Origin: Tenacibaculum dicentrarchi | GTDB taxonomy: Bacteria; Bacteroidota; Bacteroidia; Flavobacteriales; Flavobacteriaceae | Direction of reading: 5' to 3' | Length of the DNA: 64,000 nt | Assembly (NCBI RefSeq): GCF_964036635.1 | Contig: NZ_OZ038524.1 | Location: forward strand, 2,361,001-2,425,000 | In this document: positions 7,134-16,626 of the stretch, one piece after another | Layout of the letters: every line of letters begins with the position of its first letter | Position numbering within the stretch: the stretch's first letter is position 1 | Made by a program: the position numbers and the translations under genes | The notes under the pieces: model-generated | Told to the model about the DNA's origin: nothing | Databases searched by the model: none | What the model saw: only the letters and a program-made list of their open reading frames with translations

Positions 7134-8810
7134 TTAAGATAATCCTGAAATTACACCATTATTATCAATACTCATATTTTCTGATGCTGGTATGGCTGGT
7201 AAACCTGGCATACGCATCATTTTTCCTAAAATAGGAATTACAAACCTCGCTCCTGCTGCTATTTCTATTTCACGTACATTTACTGTAAAACCTGTTGGTC
7301 TTCCAATTAATTTGTCATCATCTGAAAAAGATTTTTGCGTTTTTGCCATACAAACAGCAAAATCGTTAAATCCTAATCTGTCTATTCTACGTAAATTTAA
7401 TTCGGCTTTTTTATCATAGGTTACCCCATCGGCACCGTAAATTTCTTTAGCAATTACTTCAATTTTATCTTTAATTGGACTTTTAAAATCGTATAAAGGT
7501 TTAAATTGTGTTGCTTTATTTTCAACAACATTAACTACGGCTTTGGCTAAGTTTTTAGTTCCTTCACCTCCTTTTGCCCAACCTTCTGAAACCACTGCTT
7601 CAACACCTAATTTGGCACAGGCTTCAATAACAAAATTTACTTCTTCTTGCGAATCAGAAATAAATGAATTAATTGCTACAACAGGCTCAATATTAAATTT
7701 ACGAATGTTTTCAATATGCTTTTCTAAGTTTTTAAATCCGTTTTGAACACGTTCTAAACTTGGCGTATTGTATTCCTCTTTTTTTGCTCCTCCATGATGA
7801 CGCAATGCCCTAATGGTTGCTACTAAAACAACACATTTTGGGTTTAAGCCCGCATGTTGCGATTTGATATTTAAAAATTTTTCTGCGCCTAAATCGGCTC
7901 CAAAACCTGCTTCGGTTACTACATAATTAGATAATGATAATCCCATTTTTGTAGCGATAATCGTGTTGGTTCCTTGGGCAATATTTGCAAAAGGACCTCC
8001 GTGAATAATTGCTGGATTCTCTTCTAAAGTTTGTACTAAATTCGGCTTGATAGCATCTTTTAATAAAATTGCCATCGCATCTTGTGCGTTTAAATCACGA
8101 GCAAAAACAGGTTTTTTATCGAAAGTAAATCCAATAAAAATACTTCCTAAACGTTCTTTTAAATCATCAAAATTACTTGCCATACAAAGTATCGCCATTA
8201 CTTCGGATGCTGGGGTAATATTGAAACCATCTTCACGAGGAATTCCGTTTCCTGTACCTCCTAAACCAATGGTAATTTGACGCAAAGCACGGTCATTCAT
8301 ATCAATTACTCGTTTCCATAAAATGGTACGAGGATCAATATTTAAATTATTAACTTTACTCTGAATATTATTATCAATTAAAGCAGCTAATAAATTATTT
8401 GCCTTTTCAATAGCGTTAAAATCACCTGTAAAATGCAAATTGATGTCTTCCATCGGAACTACCTGTGAATTTCCACCACCAGCAGCACCTCCTTTAATAC
8501 CAAAAACAGGCCCTAATGAAGGCTCACGTAACACAACAGTTGCTTGTTTATCAATTTTATTTAACCCTTCGGTTAAACCGATTGAAACCGTTGTTTTACC
8601 TTCTCCTGCTGGAGTTGGCGTTAAAGCGGTTACTAAAATTAGGTTGTTTTTTGCAATTTTTTCCTCATCAATTAAATTTAAAGGTAATTTTGCTTTGTAC
8701 TTTCCGTACATTTCTAAATCGTCTTCTTTTACATTGAGTTTCGTAGCAATATGCTTAATGTGTTGTAATTCTTTTGCTTGTGCAATTTCAATATCTGATA
8801 AATGTGCCAT
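7134..8810 (-). CDS. fhs: Formate-tetrahydrofolate ligase
   Basis: Makes 10-formyl-THF from formate, ATP and tetrahydrofolate in the cytoplasm, feeding purine and fMet-tRNA synthesis. The 558-residue length is normal. Visible signatures are the P-loop-like TPTPAGEGKTTVSIGL near residue 65, the FGIKGGAAGGGNSQVVPM block and the C-terminal GKMMRMPGLPAIPASENM. It is transcribed away from secDF and is the only gene of its unit. The purH product at 54010 consumes 10-formyl-THF. Confidence 0.97.
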   Translation of the reverse strand: MAHLSDIEIAQAKELQHIKHIATKLNVKEDDLEMYGKYKAKLPLNLIDEEKIAKNNLILVTALTPTPAGEGKTTVSIGLTEGLNKIDKQATVVLREPSLGPVFGIKGGAAGGGNSQVVPMEDINLHFTGDFNAIEKANNLLAALIDNNIQSKVNNLNIDPRTILWKRVIDMNDRALRQITIGLGGTGNGIPREDGFNITPASEVMAILCMASNFDDLKERLGSIFIGFTFDKKPVFARDLNAQDAMAILLKDAIKPNLVQTLEENPAIIHGGPFANIAQGTNTIIATKMGLSLSNYVVTEAGFGADLGAEKFLNIKSQHAGLNPKCVVLVATIRALRHHGGAKKEEYNTPSLERVQNGFKNLEKHIENIRKFNIEPVVAINSFISDSQEEVNFVIEACAKLGVEAVVSEGWAKGGEGTKNLAKAVVNVVENKATQFKPLYDFKSPIKDKIEVIAKEIYGADGVTYDKKAELNLRRIDRLGFNDFAVCMAKTQKSFSDDDKLIGRPTGFTVNVREIEIAAGARFVIPILGKMMRMPGLPAIPASENMSIDNNGVISGLS

Positions 8811-8950
8811 CGCTAATTATATGATTTTATGTTATTAATTTACACTTTTAAAACATAGTAAATATACACAATCTAATTCTTTTAAGAAGTCATAATTAAG
8901 TCATTTATTTTAGCTAAACACAGATGTAGCATATAAATATGGCAAAATAA

Positions 8951-8981
8951 TTGGCAAACCTTTTTCGAAATACTATATTTG
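8951..8981 (+). promoter_or_regulatory. Promoter of secDF
   Basis: TTGG at 8951-8954 and TATATTTG at 8974-8981 fit the -33/-7 pattern with about 20 bases between. The ATG at 9018 follows 36 bases after the -7. The opposite gene fhs starts at 8810. Confidence 0.7.
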
Positions 8982-9017
8982 CTCGTTTTAAAAAAGAATT
9001 CGTTTAAATTAAAATAG

Positions 9018-12000
9018 ATGCAAAACAAAGGTCTTATTAAATTATTTGCTGTCCTTTTCGGACTAGTAAGCTTGTACCAATTGTCGTTTACATTTTTTGC
9101 TAATAAAGTAGAAGATAGCGCTAAGGTATATGCAAAGGAGAACGCTAAGGGTAACAGCGGTAGAGAGTTAGCTAGATTTGAAAGAAAGTATTTAGATAGC
9201 GTTGCAAACGATCAGGTTGTAAACTTAGGTATTGATAAATATACCTATAACGACATCAAGGAACGTGAAATGAACCTTGGGTTAGATTTAAAAGGTGGTA
9301 TTAATGCTATTTTACAAGTATCAGTAAAAGATATTTTAATTGCTTTAGCAAACAATTCTGAAAATACTGTTTTTAGATCGGCGTTAGCAAAAGCGAATGA
9401 AGCTCAAAAAGACAGTCAAGAAAATTACTTAGACTTATTTTTAACACAATTCGAAACCTTAAGTAACGGAAGTATTAAATTAAGTGATCCTGCAATTTTT
9501 GGTACAAAATCTTTACGTGAAAAAATTGATTTTAATAAAACCAATGCGCAAGTAAAAGAAGTTTTACAACAAGAAATTAATAGTTCTATTAATACTTCTT
9601 TTGAAGTATTACGTAGCCGTATTGATAAATTTGGTGTAACTCAACCAAATATTCAGCGTATCGGAAACTCTGGAAGAATTCAAATTGAATTACCAGGTGC
9701 TAAAGATATTGAGCGTGTTACAAAATTAATTACAAGCACTGCCGAATTACAATTTTGGGAAGTATATACCAATGCCGAAGTTCAAAACTTTTTCTTTAGT
9801 GCAAATGCTAAAGTTGCTGAATTATTAAAAGATGATTCAATAACTGCAACCACGCAAGTTAAAGATTCTGCAAAAGCAGATGATATTGATGATTTATTAG
9901 GAACATCGACCGATGCTGCCGAAAAAGCAAATACTCAAAAGAACTTATTTACTTATTTATATCCTAATGTAGCTCAAAATCAACAACAAATGAGCTCTTT
10001 AGTAGCACAGGCTAAAGTTCAAGATACGGCACAGGTAAATAGCTTGCTTGCTCATAAAAGTGTACAAGCTTTATTACCTGCTAATTTAAAATATGTTAAA
10101 TTTTTATGGGATTATAAAGCACAAAAAAGTGCTGATGGTACTGCTGAAATTATTGGTTTATACGCCATAAAATCAAACAGAAATGACAAAGCAACTATTG
10201 ATGGTGATGTAATTTCAGATGCTAATCAAGATTTTGATCAGTTAAGCAAGCCAGTTGTATCAATGACAATGAATGCTAGTGGAACTAAAAAATGGGCAAA
10301 AATGACTGGCGATAATGTTGGTAAATTCGTTGCCGTTGTTTTAGATAACTACGTATATACAGCGCCTGTCGTAAACGGAGCAATTACAGGAGGAAGTACT
10401 CAAATTTCAGGAGGAACCATGACTGTTGAAGAAGCTCAAGATATTTCAACAGTATTAAAAGCGGGTAAATTACCTGCTCCTGCTAGAATTATTCAGGCAG
10501 AAGTTGTTGGACCATCATTAGGGCAAGAATCTATTAACGCAAGTATTTGGTCATTCGGATTAGCGATTTTATTAATTTTAGTTTGGATGTTTTTATACTA
10601 CGGTAAAGCGGGTATTTACGCCAACATTGCTTTATTAGTAAACATTTTATTTATCTTCGGATGGTTAGCCTCATATAATGCAGTTTTAACCTTACCTGGA
10701 ATTGCAGGTATTATTTTAACAATCGGTATGTCGGTTGATGCGAATGTTATTATTTTCGAAAGAATTAAAGAAGCCTTAAGAGGTGGACAAACTTTAGAAA
10801 CTGCCGTTGATGAAGGATTTAGTTTTAAAGGAGCTTTATCGGCAATTATTGATGCAAATATTACTACATTCTTAACGGGTGTTATTTTATTTATCTTCGG
10901 AACAGGACCAATTAAAGGTTTTGCTTATACCTTAATGCTAGGTATTGCAACTTCATTATTTACTGCAATTTTTATCACTCGTTTATTTATTGATAAATCT
11001 GTTGAAAAAGGAACTGGATTACCTTTTAACACAAATATTTCTAAAAACTGGTTTCAAAATATCAATATCGAATTTTTAAAGAAACGTAAGTTAGCTTATA
11101 TTGTTTCTGGATTCTTTATTTTAGCTGGATTGGTATCAATCTTTACCTTAGGATTAAAACAAGGTGTTGATTTTAAAGGAGGTCGTTCTTACGTTGTACG
11201 TTTTGATCAGCCAATGAATGCAACACAAGTTGCAACGAGCTTAAAAGATGCTTTCAAATCGGCTCCTGAAGTAAAAACTTACGGATCTGATCATCAATTA
11301 AAAATAACTACTGCTTTTAAAATTGATGAAGATGGTAGCGAAGTTGATGAAATAGTTCAAAAATCATTATTTACAGGATTAAAAGCGTATTTAGGAACTA
11401 CTTCTTACGAAGACTTTAAACCAGGATTCGAAAAAGCAGGTAGCGGAATTATGAGCTACATGAAAGTAGAACCAACCATTGCCGATGATATTAAAAAATC
11501 AGCATTATGGGCAGTAATCGGTTCATTAATTGTAGTTTTCTTATATATTTTATTACGTTTTAGAAAAATAGCCTTCTCTATCGGTGCAGTTGTTGCTGTA
11601 TTCCACGATGTATTAGTGGTATTAGGTGTATTTTCTATCTGCTACAAATTCATGCCTTTTGACATGGAAATTGGGCAATCATTTATTGCTGCTATTTTAA
11701 CAGTAGTTGGATATTCATTAAATGATACCGTAGTAATTTTTGATAGAATTAGAGAGTTTACTCAAGAAAAAACAACCATATCGGCAAGTTTAGTAAACAA
11801 AGCTTTAAACAGTACCTTAGGTAGAACCATAAATACTTCTTTAACAACATTATTAGTAATGTTAGCCATTTTCTTCTTTGGAGGAGATAGTATTAAAGGA
11901 TTTATGTTTGCCTTAATTGTAGGGGTTGTTGTAGGTACGTATTCATCATTATTCGTAGCAACACCAATTATGTTCGACGCTTCTAAAAAAGCAGAAGCTG

Positions 12001-12035
12001 TAAAAGAGCAAGAAGAAAACCAAGAAATAGCATAA
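9018..12035 (+). CDS. secDF: Fused SecD-SecF protein translocase subunit
   Basis: Uses the proton gradient to help pull secreted proteins through SecYEG. The 1005 residues join SecD (about 1-660) and SecF (about 680-985) in one chain, as is usual in Bacteroidota. SecD shows the first membrane helix (10-28), the periplasmic start DLKGGINAILQV, and TM helices with TIGMSVDANVIIFERIKEAL. SecF shows GVDFKGGRSYVVRF and GYSLNDTVVIFDRIRE. Each half has the six-helix RND-like arrangement. The C-terminus is an acidic/basic tail. It stands alone between its own promoter and terminator. Confidence 0.98.
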   Translation: MQNKGLIKLFAVLFGLVSLYQLSFTFFANKVEDSAKVYAKENAKGNSGRELARFERKYLDSVANDQVVNLGIDKYTYNDIKEREMNLGLDLKGGINAILQVSVKDILIALANNSENTVFRSALAKANEAQKDSQENYLDLFLTQFETLSNGSIKLSDPAIFGTKSLREKIDFNKTNAQVKEVLQQEINSSINTSFEVLRSRIDKFGVTQPNIQRIGNSGRIQIELPGAKDIERVTKLITSTAELQFWEVYTNAEVQNFFFSANAKVAELLKDDSITATTQVKDSAKADDIDDLLGTSTDAAEKANTQKNLFTYLYPNVAQNQQQMSSLVAQAKVQDTAQVNSLLAHKSVQALLPANLKYVKFLWDYKAQKSADGTAEIIGLYAIKSNRNDKATIDGDVISDANQDFDQLSKPVVSMTMNASGTKKWAKMTGDNVGKFVAVVLDNYVYTAPVVNGAITGGSTQISGGTMTVEEAQDISTVLKAGKLPAPARIIQAEVVGPSLGQESINASIWSFGLAILLILVWMFLYYGKAGIYANIALLVNILFIFGWLASYNAVLTLPGIAGIILTIGMSVDANVIIFERIKEALRGGQTLETAVDEGFSFKGALSAIIDANITTFLTGVILFIFGTGPIKGFAYTLMLGIATSLFTAIFITRLFIDKSVEKGTGLPFNTNISKNWFQNINIEFLKKRKLAYIVSGFFILAGLVSIFTLGLKQGVDFKGGRSYVVRFDQPMNATQVATSLKDAFKSAPEVKTYGSDHQLKITTAFKIDEDGSEVDEIVQKSLFTGLKAYLGTTSYEDFKPGFEKAGSGIMSYMKVEPTIADDIKKSALWAVIGSLIVVFLYILLRFRKIAFSIGAVVAVFHDVLVVLGVFSICYKFMPFDMEIGQSFIAAILTVVGYSLNDTVVIFDRIREFTQEKTTISASLVNKALNSTLGRTINTSLTTLLVMLAIFFFGGDSIKGFMFALIVGVVVGTYSSLFVATPIMFDASKKAEAVKEQEENQEIA

Positions 12036-12053
12036 CAACAATATCTATTTTAC

Positions 12054-12090
12054 AAAAACCGTTTTGAATTTTATTCAAAACGGTTTTTTC
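12054..12090 (+). terminator. Terminator of secDF
   Basis: A 16-bp perfect stem, AAAAACCGTTTTGAAT with its complement, closing on a 3-base loop and followed by T residues, 19 bases after the stop. Confidence 0.9.
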
Positions 12091-12107
12091 ATTTACTATC
12101 AAGCAAC

Positions 12108-12115
12108 TATCTTTG
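12108..12115 (+). promoter_or_regulatory. -7 element of hpt-adk gene
   Basis: TATCTTTG, 19 bases before the ATG at 12135, which predicts a short leader of about 10-15 bases. It lies only 18 bases after the secDF terminator. Confidence 0.65.
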
Positions 12116-12134
12116 TAAAATTATTTGTACTATT

Positions 12135-13253
12135 ATGAAAATTACAAAACTTCACGATTTATATTTTAAAGAATTCATTTCTCCAAATGAAATAACTACG
12201 ATTGTTAAAAGATTAGCAAAACAAGTAAAGGCTGATTTGCCCAAAAATGAAGTTCCTATTTTTATTGGAATTTTAAATGGGTGCATTGTTTTTGCTGCCG
12301 ATTTTTTACGTGAATATAAAGGCGATTGTGAAATTAGTTTTGTGAAATTAGCTTCTTACCAAGGAACAACATCAACCCAAAAAGTAAAAAATCTAATCGG
12401 TATTAATGAAGATTTAACCAATAGAACGGTTATTATTTTAGAAGATATTATTGATACAGGAACAACATTACAGGAGATTTATGAAATCTTCAAAACAAAA
12501 AATATTAAAGAATTAAAAATAGCAACACTTTTTTTCAAACCTGATGTTTACAGAAAAGAACTACCTATAAATTATATCGGAAAAAGTATTGAAGATAAAT
12601 TTATTGTTGGTTACGGCTTAGACTATAAAAATTACGGTAGAAATTTACCCGCTATTTACCAATTAACAACAGCACCAAAAATGAAAAACATCGTATTATT
12701 TGGCCCTCCAGGCGCAGGAAAAGGAACACAGGCAGATTTATTAAAAGAGAAATATAATTTAGTACATATTTCTACTGGTGACGTTTTTCGTTTTAATATT
12801 AAAAATGAAACTGAATTAGGTTTACTTGCTAAAACCTATATGGATGATGGAAATTTAGTTCCTGATCAAGTAACCATTAATATGCTAAAGGCCGAAGTTG
12901 AAAGAAATGCTGATGCTAACGGATTTATTTTTGATGGTTTTCCTAGAACACAATCGCAGGCGGAAGCTTTAGATGCTTTTTTAGGCGAAAAAAACGAACG
13001 TATTAACGGAATGGTAGCTTTAGAGGTATCTGAAGATTTATTAGTAGAACGTTTATTAGAAAGAGGAAAAACAAGCGGAAGAACTGATGATACTGACGAG
13101 AGTAAAATCAGAAATCGTTTTAATGAGTACAATACTAAAACCGCTATTTTAAAAGAATTTTACCAAGATCAAGGTAATTATTATGGTGTAAATGGTGTTG
13201 GAAATATTCAAGAAATTACACAACGTTTATCAGAAGTATTTGATACATTATAA
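12135..13253 (+). CDS. adk: Fused hypoxanthine phosphoribosyltransferase-adenylate kinase
   Basis: Two enzymes in one 372-residue frame. Residues 1-180 are an Hpt-type phosphoribosyltransferase, with the PRPP loop ILEDIIDTGTT (101-111); it makes IMP/GMP from free bases. Residues 183-372 are a complete adenylate kinase: P-loop GPPGAGKGT (190-198), the AMP-site block HISTGDVFR, DGFPRTQSQAEALD, and a short-type LID (RGKTSGRTDD). Adk interconverts AMP, ADP and ATP. The junction TTAPKMKNIVLF contains a Met that could allow a separate Adk start, but no ribosome-binding site is seen. I recall the same fusion from other flavobacteria. It follows secDF and precedes obg on the same strand. Confidence 0.95.
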   Translation: MKITKLHDLYFKEFISPNEITTIVKRLAKQVKADLPKNEVPIFIGILNGCIVFAADFLREYKGDCEISFVKLASYQGTTSTQKVKNLIGINEDLTNRTVIILEDIIDTGTTLQEIYEIFKTKNIKELKIATLFFKPDVYRKELPINYIGKSIEDKFIVGYGLDYKNYGRNLPAIYQLTTAPKMKNIVLFGPPGAGKGTQADLLKEKYNLVHISTGDVFRFNIKNETELGLLAKTYMDDGNLVPDQVTINMLKAEVERNADANGFIFDGFPRTQSQAEALDAFLGEKNERINGMVALEVSEDLLVERLLERGKTSGRTDDTDESKIRNRFNEYNTKTAILKEFYQDQGNYYGVNGVGNIQEITQRLSEVFDTL

Positions 13254-13382
13254 AAATTACTATTTTTAAACGAAGAGCAATAATTTTAAAGAAATATAAA
13301 AAAACTTCTTTATCTTACTCAAAACCATAGTAGTTATAACGATTACTGCTGTTTAAATATAACAGCCAATAACTTAGAAAAA

Positions 13383-14372
13383 ATGACTGAAGGAAATTTT
13401 GTTGACTATATAAAAATCTACGCATCTTCTGGTAAAGGAGGTCGAGGATCTGTGCATTTACATCGTGAAAAATATATTACTAAAGGTGGTCCTGACGGAG
13501 GTGACGGTGGTCGTGGAGGTCACATCATTTTACGTGGTGATAAAAGTATGTGGACACTTTTTCATTTAAAATTTAAACGTCATTTTAGAGCTGAACCAGG
13601 TGGTGATGGTAGTGCAAGTCGTAGTACTGGGCATGATGCGAAAGACATTATTGTACCTGTTCCATTAGGTACTATTATTCGTGATGCCGATACCGATGAA
13701 ATTTTACACGAAATTACACACCACGATCAAGATATTATTTTATTACCTGGTGGAAAAGGTGGTTTAGGAAACTGGCACTTTAAATCGTCAACAAACCAAG
13801 CACCTCGTTACGCACAACCAGGTATTGACGGTACAGATGGATGGTTCCGTATTGAACTTAAATTATTAGCTGATGTTGGTTTAGTTGGTTTCCCGAATGC
13901 AGGAAAATCTACTTTATTATCGGTAATTACAGCAGCAAAACCGAAAATTGCAGATTACGCTTTTACCACCCTAAAACCCAACTTAGGTATTGTAGAACAC
14001 CGTAATCACAAGAGTTTTGTGGTAGCAGATATTCCTGGAATTATTGAAGGAGCTGCCGAAGGAAAAGGATTAGGACATTATTTTTTACGTCATATTGAAC
14101 GTAATTCTACCCTATTATTTTTAATTCCTGCCGATAGTGATGATATCAAAAAAGAATATGAAATTCTATTAAACGAATTACGTAAGCACAATCCTGAATT
14201 GTTAGACAAAGACCGTTTATTAGCTATTTCTAAGTCGGATATGCTAGACGACGAACTAAAAGAAGAAATTAAAAAAGATTTACCAGAAGGTATTGATGCT
14301 TTATTTATCTCCTCTGTAGCTCAATTAGGTTTACAAGAATTGAAAGATAAATTATGGGATATGTTGAATTAA
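13383..14372 (+). CDS. obgE: GTPase Obg/CgtA
   Basis: Ribosome-assembly GTPase of 329 residues. The N-terminal Obg fold (about 1-158) shows glycine-rich runs ([24 protein letters not shown]), followed by the G domain: G1 [10 protein letters not shown]3 [10 protein letters not shown]4 SKSD. The C-terminal OCT domain found in some relatives is absent, as is common. The 129-base gap from the previous gene has no clear promoter match, so expression from its own weak promoter or read-through are both possible. Confidence 0.97.
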   Translation: MTEGNFVDYIKIYASSGKGGRGSVHLHREKYITKGGPDGGDGGRGGHIILRGDKSMWTLFHLKFKRHFRAEPGGDGSASRSTGHDAKDIIVPVPLGTIIRDADTDEILHEITHHDQDIILLPGGKGGLGNWHFKSSTNQAPRYAQPGIDGTDGWFRIELKLLADVGLVGFPNAGKSTLLSVITAAKPKIADYAFTTLKPNLGIVEHRNHKSFVVADIPGIIEGAAEGKGLGHYFLRHIERNSTLLFLIPADSDDIKKEYEILLNELRKHNPELLDKDRLLAISKSDMLDDELKEEIKKDLPEGIDALFISSVAQLGLQELKDKLWDMLN

Positions 14373-14406
14373 TTTTCAACCTTAATTTATTTCAAAAATT
14401 TTATAT

Positions 14407-14440
14407 AAAAACCCTGAACAGTAATTGTTCAGGGTTTTTA
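14407..14440 (+). terminator. Terminator of obgE
   Basis: AAAAACCCTGAACA / TGTTCAGGGTTTTT, a 14-bp perfect stem with a 5-base loop, 34 bases after the stop. Confidence 0.9.
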
Positions 14441-14451
14441 GTTTTTTATCA

Positions 14452-14594
14452 AACCGAATCTGTCATGCTGAATTTAGTTCAGTATCACATCCTGATTTGC
14501 CGTATTTTTTAACTTTTTTTGATGATTATTTGTCAATTCGAGTAATTTTAATGACTAAAAGGAATTTGAAGGAAAAAAATCACTCGAACTGACA
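14452..14594. repeat. Dispersed inverted-repeat element, copy 1 (rearranged)
   Basis: 14452-14506 carries TGTCATGCTGAATTTAGTTCAG...CACATCCTGATTTGCCGTA, matching the reverse complement of the right half of the copy at 24432-24517, including its inner sequence. It is followed by a second imperfect inverted repeat, TGTCAATTCGAGT (14531-14543) / ACTCGAACTGACA (14582-14594). It lies between the convergent genes obgE and the NlpC/P60 gene. No coding potential. Confidence 0.65.
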
Positions 14595-14606
14595 GTTTAT
14601 CTAATT

Positions 14607-15191
14607 TTACAAAACCCTTTTAGCTTTTACAAAGGTTTTTCGCCAGTAATTATCTTGCAAAGAGCTAATCATTACGCCACTTGAGGTGCTTGCATGTATA
14701 AAACGAATATTTCTATTTTTAACAGAAGTAACCAAACCAACATGATTTACACGCCCACTTCTTCTTGCGGTTTTAAAAAATAATAAATCGCCACGTTTTA
14801 CTTTTTTAAGTGAAACCTGATACCCTTTGGCATACATTTGCCCCGATGACCTTGGTATTTGTACCTTCCGATGTTTAAAAGATGTATAAATTAAACCCGA
14901 ACAATCCATACCTCTTTTAGAAGTTCCGCCGTATTTATAAGGAGCGCCTTTGTAACTTACCGCTGTCCAAATAATTTTATCGGCAAGGCTTGCTGTTTTT
15001 GTCGATTTTACAACAGCTTTTTTAGATGCTTTTTTGGGGGTATTTTTAGGATATTTTTTGGTTGATTTTACCAAGCGAACCGATCTATGTATCGATTTTG
15101 ACGCTTTATGATATTTGCTTATATTTTTTGATGATCCACAAGAAATCATTAAAAAAGAAGCTATTAAAACATATATTATTCTTTTAATCAT
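14607..15191 (-). CDS. NlpC/P60 family lipoprotein (C40 peptidase)
   Basis: Probable peptidoglycan endopeptidase cutting stem peptides. The 194 residues start with a lipoprotein signal (lipobox LMISC, Cys18), then a Lys/Ser-rich linker (about 20-68) and the C40 domain (72-194). Catalytic residues by pattern: Cys97 in MDCSGL, His150 in NHVGLV and His166 in FIHAS. It is the last gene of a minus-strand run surE, small membrane protein, lpxB and this gene; the gap to lpxB is 28 bases. A diffusible enzyme is unlikely given the lipid anchor; it should sit in an envelope membrane. Confidence 0.93.
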   Translation of the reverse strand: MIKRIIYVLIASFLMISCGSSKNISKYHKASKSIHRSVRLVKSTKKYPKNTPKKASKKAVVKSTKTASLADKIIWTAVSYKGAPYKYGGTSKRGMDCSGLIYTSFKHRKVQIPRSSGQMYAKGYQVSLKKVKRGDLLFFKTARRSGRVNHVGLVTSVKNRNIRFIHASTSSGVMISSLQDNYWRKTFVKAKRVL

Positions 15192-15219
15192 AAAGCTATT
15201 TATTCTTTTTTATCACTAG

Positions 15220-16335
15220 TTATAATTTTTTTAATCCATTTACAATTAATTTAGCTGTTTTTGCAGATGCTCCTTTTCCTCCTAGTATTTCTTCTAAATC
15301 AAAATAAGCTAAAAACAGTTCTTTTCGGTGTTCGGGTTGTAAAATACGTTGTAATTCTTTCGATAAATTTTCTTTGGTAAAATCGTCTTGAATTAATTCT
15401 TTAACCACTTCTTTATCCATAATTAAATTAACCAACGAAATATATTTTAAGGTAATAATTCGCTTTGCAATTTGATATGAAATGTTACTTCCTTTATAGC
15501 AAACCACCTGAGGAACTTTAAACAAAGCAGTTTCTAGCGTTGCCGTACCCGAGCCCACCAAAGCCGTGTTTGAAATACTTAATAAATCGTAGGTTTTATT
15601 GTTGATAAACTTCACATTTTTACTACCAATAATCGTTTTATAAAACTCATACGGCTGACTAGGAGCACCGCCAATCACAAACTGATACTCAGAAAATTCA
15701 TCGACTAAAGATAACATAACCGATAACATTTTTGTAATTTCTTGCTTTCTACTTCCTGGCAATAAAGCGATAATATCTTTATCACCTAAATTATGCGTGG
15801 TTCTAAAAAGTGCTTCATCAATCTGTTTTCTACCTTCAATACCATCAATTAACGGATGCCCAACAAAAGTTACCTCGTAATCATATTTTTGATAAAATTC
15901 TTTTTCAAACGGAAGAATTACAAACATCGCATCAACATCGCGTTTAATATCGGCTACCCTACCCGCTCTACTTGCCCAAACTTGTGGCGAAATATAATAA
16001 TTCGTTTTAAAACCTTGTTGTTTTGCCCATTTAGCAATACGCAAATTAAAGCCTGAATTATCTATAAAAAGAAGTACATCGGGTTTAAAACTAGCGATAT
16101 CTTTTTTACAAAAAGACATCATACCTAGTATTTTTGGTAAATTTAATAACACCTCAACAAAGCCCATAAAAGCACGTTCTTTGTAATGTTTTACAAGTGT
16201 TCCGCCTACTTCTTGCATTAAATCGCCACCCCAAAAACGAATGTCTGCTTTTGGATCTTCTTTTAATAAAGATTTCATCAAATTGGCGCCGTGTAAATCA
16301 CCCGAAGCCTCGCCTACAAGAATGTAATATTTCAT
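15220..16335 (-). CDS. lpxB: Lipid-A-disaccharide synthase
   Basis: Joins lipid X and UDP-diacylglucosamine to make the lipid A disaccharide at the inner membrane. The 371-residue protein is a GT-B fold glycosyltransferase of family 19: N-terminal YYILVGEASGDLHGANLM, the FIDNSGFNLRIAKW block, ISPQVWASR, LLPGSRKQEI and the donor-site region VGSGTATLETALFKVPQVVCYKG. It starts 3 bases after the small membrane protein gene, showing that surE, that gene and lpxB form an operon. It confirms a Gram-negative outer membrane. Confidence 0.97.
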   Translation of the reverse strand: MKYYILVGEASGDLHGANLMKSLLKEDPKADIRFWGGDLMQEVGGTLVKHYKERAFMGFVEVLLNLPKILGMMSFCKKDIASFKPDVLLFIDNSGFNLRIAKWAKQQGFKTNYYISPQVWASRAGRVADIKRDVDAMFVILPFEKEFYQKYDYEVTFVGHPLIDGIEGRKQIDEALFRTTHNLGDKDIIALLPGSRKQEITKMLSVMLSLVDEFSEYQFVIGGAPSQPYEFYKTIIGSKNVKFINNKTYDLLSISNTALVGSGTATLETALFKVPQVVCYKGSNISYQIAKRIITLKYISLVNLIMDKEVVKELIQDDFTKENLSKELQRILQPEHRKELFLAYFDLEEILGGKGASAKTAKLIVNGLKKL

Positions 16336-16338
16336 ATA

Positions 16339-16626
16339 TTATACAAATTTTAAAATAAGTGTTGCTACTGCTATTGTAACAGTTGTTATTAAAACACCTC
16401 TAGCTCTATAATCTTGTTTCTTTTTTAAAAACACCCAAAAAACAAATAAATTAGGAAGTGCAGCCAACGCCAATACAGCACCTAAAACACCCCCTTGTTT
16501 TACTTTTTTTAAAGTTTCGATAATTGTAGCATCTGAAATAAATTCTAAATACACAAAAAGACCACAAGCCGTAGCTAGTAAACCTGTTAAAACACCAATA
16601 AATACTTCTTTGTTTATATGTCCCAT
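16339..16626 (-). CDS. Small three-helix membrane protein between surE and lpxB
   Basis: A 95-residue protein with three predicted membrane helices (about 8-28, 46-66, 74-94) separated by short charged loops (KKVKQ, KKKQDYRARG). I do not recognise a named family. Its start overlaps the end of surE by 13 bases and its stop is 3 bases before lpxB, so it is translated with both. The tight placement beside lpxB hints at a lipid or envelope role; that is inference. Confidence 0.8.
   Translation of the reverse strand: MGHINKEVFIGVLTGLLATACGLFVYLEFISDATIIETLKKVKQGGVLGAVLALAALPNLFVFWVFLKKKQDYRARGVLITTVTIAVATLILKFV

Noticed and set aside
8440..8838. 132-residue ORF opposite fhs
   Set aside because: Antisense shadow of fhs; composition follows from its codons.
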